Assembly: GCF_022565915.1 (NCBI RefSeq)
Contig: NZ_JAJOYX010000001.1
Location: forward strand, 62,001 to 126,000
Direction: 5' to 3'
Origin: Nesterenkonia sp. LB17
Lineage (GTDB): Bacteria > Actinomycetota > Actinomycetes > Actinomycetales > Micrococcaceae
Length of the DNA: 64,000 nucleotides
In this document: piece after piece, positions 51,831-62,179 of the stretch
How the letters are laid out: each line of letters opens with the position of its first letter
Numbering within the stretch: position 1 is the stretch's first letter
The notes under the pieces: model-generated
What the model saw: only the letters and a program-made list of their open reading frames with translations
Told to the model about the DNA's origin: nothing
Database searches by the model: none
Program-made: the position numbers and the translations under genes

Positions 51831-52640
51831 TCAGCGTTCGCCCAGGTGTTGCAGATGCTGCAGCTGAGCCGCCGCGATCTTGGTCGTGATCCCGGCCGGA
51901 AGCCCGGCGCGTTCACCGTAGATCAGCTTTCCCAGGGTCGCCGCATCCAGCGAGGTTCCGTCATTCTCGGCGGTGCGCAGCAGCTCACGGACCTGCTCCA
52001 GGCGCTCGATCCGGTGGGCCAGATAGCGCCGAGCCGCCTCGGCCACACTGGGCTGAGCCGGACCATGAGCCGGAAGCAGCCTGGCCCGGGCGTGCTCGCT
52101 GAGCCTTCTCAGACTCTGCAGATAGTCGGTGAGCGTCCCGTCGGGGTGATCGAGCATCGTCGTGCCCTCACCCAGAATGGTGTCTCCGGTGAACATCGCC
52201 TGTTCATGGCGATCGGCGTCTCCATGCAGCCAGAAGCAGACCGAATCCGAGGTGTGCCCCGGGGTGTGCAGCACGCTCAGCCGCAGACCGCCCAGCTCGA
52301 TGATCTCGCCGTCGGTCAGCGCCGCGGCTGGCTGGTCGGGAAGCCCGATGCACTGCTCCCGGCTGTGGCCGCGCACCGGCGCCGCGAAGGCTTCGCTGAA
52401 GCTCGCGGCAGCCCCGGTGTGGTCAGCATGACGGTGTGTGACCAGGATCTGTGCGACCCGGCGAGGGCCGACGACGGCGCGCACCTGCGCCAGATGCTCC
52501 GGGTGACCGGCCGGCCCGGGATCGATGATCACCACCTGTTGCGCCAGATCGGCGCCCAGGACATAGGTGTTGGTCCCCTGCAGCGTCATCGGGGAGGGGT
52601 TCTCGCAGGTGATCCGCTGCACCGGGCTGGCCTGAGACAT
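51831..52640 (-). CDS. MBL-fold metallo-hydrolase (LACTB2-like)
   Basis: 269 residues. Zinc motif ILVTHRHADHTGAAASF, then LHTPGHTSDSVCFWL with the next His and FTGDTILGEGTTML with the bridging Asp, and LLPAHGP. The C-terminal winged-helix part (RIERLEQVRELLRTAENDG) is typical of LACTB2/RNase-like or glyoxalase II-like members. Substrate not readable. Leaderless start, TAGGCT 6 nt before ATG. Confidence 0.87.
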   Translation of the reverse strand: MSQASPVQRITCENPSPMTLQGTNTYVLGADLAQQVVIIDPGPAGHPEHLAQVRAVVGPRRVAQILVTHRHADHTGAAASFSEAFAAPVRGHSREQCIGLPDQPAAALTDGEIIELGGLRLSVLHTPGHTSDSVCFWLHGDADRHEQAMFTGDTILGEGTTMLDHPDGTLTDYLQSLRRLSEHARARLLPAHGPAQPSVAEAARRYLAHRIERLEQVRELLRTAENDGTSLDAATLGKLIYGERAGLPAGITTKIAAAQLQHLQHLGER

Positions 52641-52643
52641 GAT

Positions 52644-52675
52644 CTCAGCCTACCGATGCCGACGCGTAGGCTGAG
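52644..52675. promoter_or_regulatory. mirror-image divergent leaderless promoters
   Basis: CTCAGCCTAC (52644-52653) and GTAGGCTGAG (52666-52675) are perfect reverse complements separated by 12 nt. Each carries TAGGCT exactly 6 nt before an ATG: 52640 on the minus strand, 52679 on the plus strand. The symmetry could also bind a shared regulator. Confidence 0.6.
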
Positions 52676-52678
52676 CCC

Positions 52679-53827
52679 ATGGCCCAGAACAGCGAATCCC
52701 ACCAGCACGAGCCGCAGAAGACGGCAGGCACCGAGCACTCCACCAAGGGTGCGTATGTGACCGGGGGAGAGTTCACCCGCGACACCAACTACATCGAGGA
52801 TCGTGTCGTCGCCGATCCGCAGGCCGCCCAGTCAGCGCCGCAGGAAGAGTCATCCTCCATCGGAGATCCGCGCCTGGCAGGACTCACCGAGGGCGGACAG
52901 GCCTGGCCGGTCGAACCGGGCCGCTACCGGCTCGTGGCCGCCCGCGCCTGCCCCTGGGCCCACCGCTCCATCATCATCCGCCGGCTGCTGGGCCTGGAGG
53001 ACGCGATCTCGCTGGGCGCCCCCGGACCCACCCATGACGCGCGCTCCTGGACCTTCGACCTCGACGAGGGCGGGGTGGACCCGGTGCTCGGCACCGAGCG
53101 GCTGCAGGAGAACTACTTCGCCCGCTTCCCCGACTACCCGCGCGGGATCACCGTCCCGGCGCTGGTCGATGTCCCCACCGGAGGGGTGGTCACCAACAAC
53201 TATCCGCAGCTGACCTTCGACCTCTCCACGCAGTGGCGAGAGCACCACCGCACCGGCGCCCCGGACCTGCTCCCGGAGGACAAGCTCGACGAGATGCTGC
53301 CGATGATCAAGCGGATCTTCACCGAGGTCAACAACGGCGTCTACCGCGCAGGCTTCGCCGGCTCACAGAGCGCCTACCAGGACGCCTACGATCGGCTCTT
53401 CACCGCACTGGACTGGCTCGAGTCCCACCTGTCCGAACGCCGCTATCTGATGGGCGAGCACATCACCGAGGCCGATGTGCGACTGTTCACCACACTGGTC
53501 CGCTTCGACCCGGTGTATCACGGGCACTTCAAGTGCAACCGGAACAAGCTCACCGAGATGCCGAACCTCTGGGCCTACGCCCGAGACCTGTTCCAGACTC
53601 CGGGCTTCGGGGACACGGTGGACTTCGACCAGATCAAGCGGCACTACTACGAGGTCCACGAGGACCTCAACCCGACCCAGATCGTCCCGGTCGGACCGGA
53701 CCTGGGGAACTGGCTGGGCGAGCACGGTCGCGAGGCCCTCGGCGGTTCACCCTTCGGCACCGGTACGGCTCCGGGTCCGGTGGCCGCCTCGGAGCAGCCA
53801 GGCGGGGCCAACCCGCTCTACCGCTGA
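52679..53827 (+). CDS. glutathione S-transferase-like protein, Ecm4/YqjG (glutathionyl-hydroquinone reductase) type
   Basis: 382 residues. RLVAARACPWAHRSIIIRRL contains the catalytic Cys of the Xi-class group; RSWTFDLDEG, ITVPALVDVPTGGVVTNNYP and MGEHITEADVRLFTTLVRFD are also typical. The fold reduces thiol-hydroquinone adducts. Actinobacteria usually lack glutathione and use mycothiol, so the natural thiol may be mycothiol. Start ATG 52679, leaderless. Confidence 0.88.
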   Translation: MAQNSESHQHEPQKTAGTEHSTKGAYVTGGEFTRDTNYIEDRVVADPQAAQSAPQEESSSIGDPRLAGLTEGGQAWPVEPGRYRLVAARACPWAHRSIIIRRLLGLEDAISLGAPGPTHDARSWTFDLDEGGVDPVLGTERLQENYFARFPDYPRGITVPALVDVPTGGVVTNNYPQLTFDLSTQWREHHRTGAPDLLPEDKLDEMLPMIKRIFTEVNNGVYRAGFAGSQSAYQDAYDRLFTALDWLESHLSERRYLMGEHITEADVRLFTTLVRFDPVYHGHFKCNRNKLTEMPNLWAYARDLFQTPGFGDTVDFDQIKRHYYEVHEDLNPTQIVPVGPDLGNWLGEHGREALGGSPFGTGTAPGPVAASEQPGGANPLYR

Positions 53828-53956
53828 TCGGTTGACGCCCATCTGGAGGTCGTCGTCCCACCTGGTGGCGTCGACCCCGCCAGGTTCAGTCCTGGCCAGC
53901 CCACCGGTAGGGTTGCTGCAGAGAGTACGCCAGCCGCATGCGAACGGGAGGGCTCA

Positions 53957-54748
53957 ATGTCCGCATCAGATCAACTCGACGGTCCATTTCAGAAACGCTT
54001 CGTCGCCCTGGGGGACTCGTTCAGCGAGGGTGTGGCGGACATCGATCCGTCCAGCCCCAACGGGGTGCGCGGCTGGGCCGACCGGGTCGCCGGCCAGCTG
54101 ATCTCCAACGACTCCTCCTGGGGCTACGCGAACCTCGCGGTGCGCGGCAAGAAGCTCCAGCAGGTCCTCGACGAGCAGCTGGACCCCGCGATCGGTCTGG
54201 GCCCCACCCTGGTGACCGTCTACGCCGGCGGCAATGATATCCTGCGCCCCACGGTCAACATCGACGCACTCATGGAGCGCTACCGCTGGGGTGTGGAGAA
54301 GCTCATCTCCAGCGGCGCCCGCGTGGTGCTGTTCACCGGGTTCGACTCCGGCCAGGCACCTCTGTTCAAGGCCACCCGCGGCCGGACCGCCATCTACAAC
54401 GAGCACGTGCGCAAGATCGCCGCAGACCTCGATCTGGACCTGGTCGACTTCTGGCACATGCGGCAGTTCCAGGACTGGCGCTACTGGGACGAGGACCGGA
54501 TGCACCTGGGCATCGCCGGGCACATGATGATGGCCAAGGAGGTGCTCAAGGTCCTCGGCGAGAAGGACGAGATCGAGGATCCCGAGGTCGACGACTCGCC
54601 TCTCGGTTCACTGCCTCAACGCGTCATCAGCGAGCTGACCTGGACCAAGGACTATCTCTACCCCTGGCTCAGGCGACGCGTCACGCGCACCTCCTCGGGA
54701 GACGACATGTCACCGAAGTACCCGCAGCTGACCTCCCGGGTCTGGTAG
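53957..54748 (+). CDS. SGNH/GDSL-family hydrolase
   Basis: 263 residues, GGGAGGG before ATG 53957. Catalytic Ser21 in FVALGDSFSEG (block I), Gly in block II, GGNDIL (block III Asn) and DEDRMHLGIAGH with the Asp/His pair (block V). No signal peptide, so it acts inside the cell. Likely an esterase; substrate unknown. Its last 60 residues are an additional charged region. Confidence 0.88.
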   Translation: MSASDQLDGPFQKRFVALGDSFSEGVADIDPSSPNGVRGWADRVAGQLISNDSSWGYANLAVRGKKLQQVLDEQLDPAIGLGPTLVTVYAGGNDILRPTVNIDALMERYRWGVEKLISSGARVVLFTGFDSGQAPLFKATRGRTAIYNEHVRKIAADLDLDLVDFWHMRQFQDWRYWDEDRMHLGIAGHMMMAKEVLKVLGEKDEIEDPEVDDSPLGSLPQRVISELTWTKDYLYPWLRRRVTRTSSGDDMSPKYPQLTSRVW

Positions 54749-54750
54749 CC

Positions 54751-54764
54751 GGAGGGCCGCCTCC
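54751..54764. terminator. short hairpin between convergent genes
   Basis: GGAGG-GCCG-CCTCC between the SGNH gene and gabT. Only 5 bp, so weak. Confidence 0.35.
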
Positions 54765-54778
54765 GTCGCGCCTGAGTC

Positions 54779-56074
54779 TCAGGTGACGACGGCGGCCACG
54801 GCCTCCGACCACAGCGTCAGCGCCTGGTCCACCTCGGATTCCGAGACCACCAGCGCCGGGATGAAGCGGACCACCTCGCCCCAGGATCCGCAGATCAGCA
54901 GCAGCAGCCCACGACGGGCGGCCTCCTGCTGCACCGCCGTCGCGGTGGCAGGGTCCGGGGCGCCGTGCGCATCGCGGAACTCATTGCCCACCATCAGGCC
55001 CAGTCCACGCACCTCGGCGATGCGCTCCGCTGCGGCCCGGGCGTTCGCCTCGGCGGCGATCTCGCGCAGGCCCGCGCGCAGCTGCTCGCCGCGCGCCGCG
55101 CTGTTCTCCACCAGGCCCTCCTGTGCGATGACCTCCAGCGTGGCCACAGCCGCCGCGCAGGCCACTGCGTTCGCGCCATAGGTCCCGCCCTGGGAGCCCG
55201 GCCATGCCTTGCTCATCAGCTCCGCCGAGGCCGCGATCCCGGAGATCGGAAACCCCGAGGCGATGCCCTTGGCGAACATCATGATGTCCGGCAGTCGCGG
55301 CGAGCCCTCCGCCGCGAAGTGGTCGTGCCCCCAGAACCGCCCGGTGCGCCCGAAGCCGGTCTGCACCTCGTCGATGATCACCAGGATTCCGTGCCGATCG
55401 GCACGTTCGCGAAGTCCCGCGAAGAACCGCTCATTGCCCGGCACATAGCCGCCCTCACCCAGCACCGGCTCGACCAGGAACGCCGCGGTGTCTGCCGGGT
55501 TGGACTGTGTCTGAAGCAGCAGGTCCAGCTCATCGAGCGCGAAGTCAGTGGCCTGCTCCTGGTCCCAGCCGTACTTGCGGTAGTGGCTGGGATTGGGGAA
55601 CGGCGCGACGACGACGCCGGACATCAACGGGCTGAACCCTGCCCGGAACTTCGTGCCGGAGGTGGTCATCGAGGCCGCCGCCACGGTGCGTCCGTGGAAG
55701 CCGCCCTGGAACACCACGATGTTCGGCCGTCCGGTGGCCTGGCGCGCCAGACGCAGCGCCGCCTCAGCCGCCTCGGATCCCGAGTTGGAGAAGAAGACCG
55801 AGTCCAGACCTTCCGGGAGCACCTCGGAGAGCCGCTCGGTGAGAGTCAACAGCGGCTGGTGCATGATCGTGGTGTATTGGCCGTGGATCAGGCTCCCCAC
55901 CTGCGCCTGCGCGGCAGCGACCACATGCGGATGGCAGTGCCCGGTGCTGGTGACCCCGATGCCGGCGGTGAAGTCCAGATGCGGCTGGCCCGCCTCGTCG
56001 TAGAGCCACACGCCCTCACCCCGGGTCGCCACCACGGGAGTCGCCTGCTTCAACTGGGGAGACAGCGTCGCCAT
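54779..56074 (-). CDS. gabT: 4-aminobutyrate aminotransferase (class III)
   Basis: 431 residues from ATG 56074, chosen since AAAGG precedes it; an ATG nine codons earlier overlaps the palindrome. Class III PLP motifs: LDFTAGIGVTSTGHCHPHVV, FFSNSGSEAAEAALRLARQA, GGFHGRTVAAASMT, VIIDEVQTGFGRTGRFWGHD, and the PLP lysine in MFAKGIASGFPIS. Divergent from the semialdehyde dehydrogenase gabD, so GABA is the likely donor; ornithine or beta-alanine aminotransferases look similar. Confidence 0.83.
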   Translation of the reverse strand: MATLSPQLKQATPVVATRGEGVWLYDEAGQPHLDFTAGIGVTSTGHCHPHVVAAAQAQVGSLIHGQYTTIMHQPLLTLTERLSEVLPEGLDSVFFSNSGSEAAEAALRLARQATGRPNIVVFQGGFHGRTVAAASMTTSGTKFRAGFSPLMSGVVVAPFPNPSHYRKYGWDQEQATDFALDELDLLLQTQSNPADTAAFLVEPVLGEGGYVPGNERFFAGLRERADRHGILVIIDEVQTGFGRTGRFWGHDHFAAEGSPRLPDIMMFAKGIASGFPISGIAASAELMSKAWPGSQGGTYGANAVACAAAVATLEVIAQEGLVENSAARGEQLRAGLREIAAEANARAAAERIAEVRGLGLMVGNEFRDAHGAPDPATATAVQQEAARRGLLLLICGSWGEVVRFIPALVVSESEVDQALTLWSEAVAAVVT

Positions 56075-56089
56075 CGAGAACACCTTTCG

Positions 56090-56103
56090 GATTGTTGACA
56101 ATC
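56090..56103. promoter_or_regulatory. palindromic operator before gabT
   Basis: GATTGTTGACAATC: arms GATTGT/ACAATC around TG. TTGTNNACAA-like sites are bound by FadR-type GntR repressors. It lies 15 nt upstream of the gabT ATG and contains TTGACA for the plus strand. Confidence 0.5.
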
Positions 56104-56256
56104 TTCTTGCAGCTCAGGCTAACGGTCATCGAGGCGCATTGCCAGATATGACGTCGCAGGCCGTGGCGCGCCGTGGCGCGGGACCGGTGGTCCGCCCGGT
56201 GCGACACATGGCAGCGGTGTACAGCCAGAACGCATGACCGCGTGCCGCCGGCGGCG

Positions 56257-56262
56257 TAGGCT
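56257..56262 (+). promoter_or_regulatory. candidate -10 element of gabD
   Basis: TAGGCT, about 50 nt before ATG 56313, with AAGGAGG in between. No clear -35. Confidence 0.35.
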
Positions 56263-56312
56263 GGCCTGCGAAGGCCCACGTCACGCCCATCGCACCCTCT
56301 CAAGGAGGACAC

Positions 56313-57791
56313 ATGGCAGAGCAGACCATCACCGCAGAACGCGAATCCAGCCTGATCGAGGCCGCTCCCAAGCGCCTCTACATCGGCGGCGAATGGGTGG
56401 ACGCCGAAGGCGGGGCCACCCTGGATGTCAACGATCCCTCCACCGGCAGGCTGCTCTGCACCGTGGCCGACGCCTCCGCGCAGGACGGCTGGAACGCGCT
56501 GAAGGCCGCCGAGGCCGCGCAGCCCGGACTCGCCGCGATGCCGCCCCGGGAGCGCGCGAACATCCTGATGCGCGCGTTCGAGCTGATGCACGAGCGCAAG
56601 GATGATCTCGCCCTGCTGATGACCCTGGAGATGGGCAAGCCGCTGAGCGACTCCTACGGCGAGGTCGCCTACGCCGCCGAGTTCTTCCGGCACTTCGCCG
56701 AGGAGGCCACCCGGATCAGCGGCAGCTACCAGACCGCCCCCGCCGGCGGCGCCCGCTTCCTGGTGACCAAGCAGCCGGTGGGCCCCGCGATCCTGATCAC
56801 CCCCTGGAACTTCCCGCTCGCCATGGGGACCCGCAAGCTCGGTCCGGCCATCGCCGCCGGCTGCACCTCGGTGATCAAGCCTGCCGAGCTCACCCCGCTG
56901 TCGATGCTCGCGCTCGCCGACATCCTGCACGAGGCAGGCCTTCCCGCAGGTGCCGTCAATGTCCTGGTGACCTCCACCTCGGGCAAGGTGATGGAGCCGC
57001 TGATCCGCTCCGGCATCGCGCGCAAGCTCTCCTTCACCGGCTCCACCGGAGTCGGGCGCAAGCTGCTGGAGCAGGCCTCCGAGCGGGTGCTGCGCACTTC
57101 CATGGAGCTCGGCGGAAACGCAGGTTTCGTGGTCTTCGAGGACGCTGACCTCGACGCGGCCGTGGCCGGTGCGCTGCTGGCCAAGATGCGCAACACCGGC
57201 GAGGCCTGCACCGCCGCGAACCGGATCTTCGTCCACCGCTCCGTCATCGATGAGTTCGCGCAGAAGCTCTCCGCAGAGATGGAGAAGCTGCCCCTGGGCC
57301 GGGGCGTGGAGGACGGTGTGCGCGTCGGGCCGCTGGTCGACGCCAAGCAGCTGGACAAGGTCGATGAGCTGGTCACCGACGCGGTCGACGGCGGCGCCAA
57401 GGTCCTCATCGGGGGCACCCCGGTGGATCGCGAGGGCTACTTCTACCCGCCCACGGTGCTCACCGACGTGCCCGCCGGAGCGCGGATGCGTCATGAGGAG
57501 ATCTTCGGACCCGTCGCTCCGCTGACCCCCTTCGATACCGAGGACGAGGTGGTCGAGTGGATCAACTCCACCGAATACGGACTGGTCAACTACGTCTACA
57601 CGGAGAGCCTGCGCCGCGGCATCCGCGTCGCCGAGGCCGTGGAGTCCGGCATGGTGGGGCTGAACCAGGGTGCGGTCTCGAACCCCGCGGCCCCGTTCGG
57701 CGGGATCAAGGAGTCGGGACTCGGTCGTGAGGGCGGCGACACCGGCATCGAGGAGTTCCTCGAGACCAAGTACATCGGCATCGCCATGTGA
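56313..57791 (+). CDS. gabD: NAD(P)-dependent succinate-semialdehyde dehydrogenase
   Basis: 492 residues, AAGGAGG 5 nt before ATG. Aldehyde dehydrogenase motifs: TPWNFPLAMGTRKLGPAIAA, the Glu of SMELGGNAGFVVF, the catalytic Cys of NTGEACTAANR, and EEIFGPVAPL. GLNQGAVSNPAAPFGGIKES at the end is typical of GabD. Converts succinate semialdehyde from GabT into succinate for the TCA cycle. Confidence 0.92.
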   Translation: MAEQTITAERESSLIEAAPKRLYIGGEWVDAEGGATLDVNDPSTGRLLCTVADASAQDGWNALKAAEAAQPGLAAMPPRERANILMRAFELMHERKDDLALLMTLEMGKPLSDSYGEVAYAAEFFRHFAEEATRISGSYQTAPAGGARFLVTKQPVGPAILITPWNFPLAMGTRKLGPAIAAGCTSVIKPAELTPLSMLALADILHEAGLPAGAVNVLVTSTSGKVMEPLIRSGIARKLSFTGSTGVGRKLLEQASERVLRTSMELGGNAGFVVFEDADLDAAVAGALLAKMRNTGEACTAANRIFVHRSVIDEFAQKLSAEMEKLPLGRGVEDGVRVGPLVDAKQLDKVDELVTDAVDGGAKVLIGGTPVDREGYFYPPTVLTDVPAGARMRHEEIFGPVAPLTPFDTEDEVVEWINSTEYGLVNYVYTESLRRGIRVAEAVESGMVGLNQGAVSNPAAPFGGIKESGLGREGGDTGIEEFLETKYIGIAM

Positions 57792-57832
57792 GCACCTTGT
57801 GGCTGCCTCTGCGGCGGCGCAGAACTCACGCG

Positions 57833-57858
57833 GGAATGGAATCTGTGAGGCTGTGGTT
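57833..57858 (+). promoter_or_regulatory. SigH/SigR-type promoter of the dnaK operon
   Basis: GGAAT (57833-57837), 18 nt, GTT (57856-57858). This matches the actinobacterial SigH/SigR consensus GGAAT-N18/19-GTT for thiol-oxidative and heat stress. Confidence 0.65.
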
Positions 57859-57874
57859 GGACCGGGAGTAGAAA

Positions 57875-57895
57875 GTTGAGTCACCTGCACTCAAG
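57875..57895. promoter_or_regulatory. HAIR element 1 (HspR operator)
   Basis: TTGAGT-N7-ACTCAAG; consensus CTTGAGT-N7-ACTCAAG with one base off at the left edge. About 75 nt before dnaK. Confidence 0.88.
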
Positions 57896-57900
57896 TCAGT

Positions 57901-57948
57901 TTGACACCACGTCGAGCGAGGACAAGACTTGAGTGCAGTTCACTCAAC
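57901..57948. promoter_or_regulatory. vegetative dnaK promoter overlapped by HAIR element 2
   Basis: TTGACA at 57901-57906 is a strong -35; AAGACT (57924-57929) is the matching -10. CTTGAGT-N7-ACTCAAC at 57928-57948 covers the -10 and start site, so HspR binding would block RNA polymerase. Confidence 0.85.
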
Positions 57949-57970
57949 ACCGCTCTCGAAAGGAGATCGC

Positions 57971-59827
<1,857 letters not shown>

Positions 59828-59840
59828 GGGGGTCTGACAC

Positions 59841-60602
59841 ATGGCAGATCACAAGAACCCTGAGGTTCCCAGCGGCGAAGAGCCCGACGAGCAGGATCCC
59901 GTGCAGGACCCGCTGGCCCAGGCCGAGAAGATTCTGCAGGACCTCCCCGTGGAGGATGCCGACCCTCGTGTGGCCGAGGAGCCCGAGCTCACTCAGGCCT
60001 CCGCTGAGGACGGCATCACCGGGGGCGTCGAGACCGAGCCCGAAGAGCGGATCCAGGCGGCTGATGAGTTCCTCCGTGGCACGGAGGAGGAGACGATCGC
60101 TGACGCCGCCATGGCGATGGACCCGGAGGCGCTCCTGGCCGAGGACAGCATCCGCGAGGATGCTCCTGCCGAGGACGGCGTGCGCGAGGCCGAGCTGCAG
60201 GCTGACCTGCAGCGGCTTCAGGCCGAGTACATCAACTACCGCCGACGGGTGGAGCGCGATCGGGCGACCGAGCGCGACCGGACCAAGGGTCAGCTCATCA
60301 CCGAGCTGATGCCGGTCCTGGACGACATCTCTTCGGCCCGCCAGGCTGGAGATCTCCAGGATGGCCCCTTCGCGCACATCGCCACCCGGCTGGAGTCGGT
60401 GCTGCAGAGCCAGGGTCTGGAGGTGTTGGGAGAGATCGGTGAAGCATTCGATCCCAACCAGCACGAGGCCATCATGGCTCAGCCCCATGAAGAGATCCCC
60501 GCCGACCACGTGGCCATCGTGCTGCGCGCCGGCTATCGCCACGGGAACCGCCTGCTCCGGGCGGCCCAGGTGATGGTCTCTTCCGGGCCCGAGCAGAGCT
60601 GA
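59841..60602 (+). CDS. grpE: nucleotide exchange factor GrpE
   Basis: 253 residues, 13 nt after dnaK. The first ~110 residues are acidic and low-complexity. The GrpE dimer coil ([20 protein letters not shown]) and beta domain ([40 protein letters not shown]) follow. It releases ADP from DnaK. Confidence 0.95.
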   Translation: MADHKNPEVPSGEEPDEQDPVQDPLAQAEKILQDLPVEDADPRVAEEPELTQASAEDGITGGVETEPEERIQAADEFLRGTEEETIADAAMAMDPEALLAEDSIREDAPAEDGVREAELQADLQRLQAEYINYRRRVERDRATERDRTKGQLITELMPVLDDISSARQAGDLQDGPFAHIATRLESVLQSQGLEVLGEIGEAFDPNQHEAIMAQPHEEIPADHVAIVLRAGYRHGNRLLRAAQVMVSSGPEQS

Positions 60603-60633
60603 ATCTCTAAGCAGCAGAAAGGAGGGAGGCGCC

Positions 60634-61629
60634 ATGGCCTCACAGGACTGGATCGATAAAGATTTCTACGCAATCCTCGGCGTCTCCCGCGATGCCTCCG
60701 AGGAGGACGTCAAGAAGGCGTACCGAAAGCTCGCCCGGAAGCATCATCCCGACAAGAACCCCGGTGATGATGCTGCCGAGCAGAAGTTCAAGGACGTCGC
60801 TGAGGCTCACTCCGTGCTGGCTGACAAAGAGCAGCGCGAACAGTACGACGCCGTCCGCGCCATGGGCTCGGGCGCCCGGTTCTCGGGCGGCCCGGGCCCC
60901 GGTGGGGGAGGCGGCTTCGAAGATCTCTTCGGCAACCTCTTCAACGGAGGCGCCGGCGGTGCGCGCGGCGGCTCCGGCCGCGGCGGCGCCAGCGGCCCCG
61001 ACCTCTCGGACCTCTTCGGGGGACCCGGCGGGTTCGGCGGCTCCGGCCGCTTCGGCGGAGGCGGAGCCCCTGCGACGGGCGCCGACCGCACCGCGCGGAC
61101 CACCATCTCCTTCGGTGGGGCCATCCGTGGCACCACCGTGGGTCTGCGCGAGCCCGATGGCGGCGTCATCGACGTCCGGATCCCCGCGGGGATCCGGACC
61201 GGCCAGAAGGTACGCGTGAAGGGCAAGGGTCAGCGCGGCTCCGGCGGCGCCGGTGACCTCCTGGTCGAGGTCGCCGTCTCCGGCCACAGGTTCTTCGAGC
61301 GCGAGGGCGACGACATCCGCATCCACCTGCCCGTGGCCTTCGACGAGGCGGCGCTGGGCACCGCGGTGCAGGTTCCGACGGTCCACGGCGAGAAGGTCAA
61401 CATCAAGATCCCTGCCGGAGTGACCTCCGGGCGCGTGCTCCGGCTCAAGGGCCACGGCGTGCGCCGGAAGGAGAAGGGCCGCGAGGTCGCCGGCGACATG
61501 CTGGTCACGGTTCAGGTGGAGGTTCCCAAGGACCTCTCCGCCGAGGCGGTCGAGGCCGTGAAGGCCTATGCGGAAGCCACCAAGGGGCTCGATCCCCGGA
61601 AAGGCCTCGAGGCGAAGGCGGTGCTGTGA
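60634..61629 (+). CDS. dnaJ: DnaJ-family co-chaperone without zinc finger
   Basis: 331 residues; AAAGGAGGGAGG before ATG. J domain with HPD at 38-40 (KHHPDKN), a Gly/Phe-rich linker of about 75 residues, then two C-terminal beta domains ([41 protein letters not shown]). The four CxxCxGxG zinc repeats of classic DnaJ are absent, so it is a type II (CbpA-like) J-protein. In Streptomyces and mycobacteria this operon position has a zinc-finger DnaJ. Confidence 0.92.
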   Translation: MASQDWIDKDFYAILGVSRDASEEDVKKAYRKLARKHHPDKNPGDDAAEQKFKDVAEAHSVLADKEQREQYDAVRAMGSGARFSGGPGPGGGGGFEDLFGNLFNGGAGGARGGSGRGGASGPDLSDLFGGPGGFGGSGRFGGGGAPATGADRTARTTISFGGAIRGTTVGLREPDGGVIDVRIPAGIRTGQKVRVKGKGQRGSGGAGDLLVEVAVSGHRFFEREGDDIRIHLPVAFDEAALGTAVQVPTVHGEKVNIKIPAGVTSGRVLRLKGHGVRRKEKGREVAGDMLVTVQVEVPKDLSAEAVEAVKAYAEATKGLDPRKGLEAKAVL

Positions 61630-62108
61630 TGGTGGACCCCCGGATGCGTGACCCCCGGATTCTGGACTCGCGGATGCTCGAGCCCGAACACCGGCACGCG
61701 CCGATGTTCGTCATCTCCGTGGCCGCCGAGCTTGCCGACATGCACCCGCAGACGCTGCGCCAGTATGACCGGATCGGTCTGGTCACCCCGCGGCGCCAGG
61801 GCGGGCGACATCGCAGATACTCTCCCTACAACATCGAGCAGCTCCGCCAGATCCAGCAGTTCTCCCAGGATGGGGTCTCGCTGGAGGGCATCCGCAGGAT
61901 CCTCGATCTGCAGAACCGGGTGGAGGTGCTCGAAGAGACGGTGGACGCGCTGCGCCACGAGCTGCGCGAATCGCAGCGGCACTCCACCAAGCCGCGATTC
62001 TTCGCCGTGGGTCCGCACGGCGACGTCGTCACCGTCGCCCGTGGACGCCGCGCCAGGGCCAACACCCAGGCGCTGGTCCTCTGGGAGCCCGGCCCTCGTC
62101 GTCGCTGA
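61629..62108 (+). CDS. hspR: heat-shock repressor HspR (MerR family)
   Basis: 159 residues. ATG 61629 overlaps the dnaJ stop (TGATG). A short repetitive lead (MRDPRILDSRMLEPEH) precedes the MerR helix-turn-helix: VISVAAELADMHPQTLRQYD, RIGLVTPRRQGGRHRRYS, then EGIRRILDLQNRVEVLEETV, a coiled-coil dimer helix. HspR binds the HAIR sites upstream of dnaK, forming an autoregulated loop. Fourth gene of the operon. Confidence 0.95.
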   Translation: MVDPRMRDPRILDSRMLEPEHRHAPMFVISVAAELADMHPQTLRQYDRIGLVTPRRQGGRHRRYSPYNIEQLRQIQQFSQDGVSLEGIRRILDLQNRVEVLEETVDALRHELRESQRHSTKPRFFAVGPHGDVVTVARGRRARANTQALVLWEPGPRRR

Positions 62109-62167
62109 CCTGGAGACCCTTTGTGCGCACCCCGCGAGTCCTGCCCGAGACGCGCCCACGGTGCCGC

Positions 62168-62173
62168 AATAAT
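62168..62173 (+). promoter_or_regulatory. weak -10 element before the penicillin-binding protein
   Basis: AATAAT, 6 nt before ATG 62180; less like TANNNT than the others. Confidence 0.3.
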
Positions 62174-62179
62174 CAGGTC

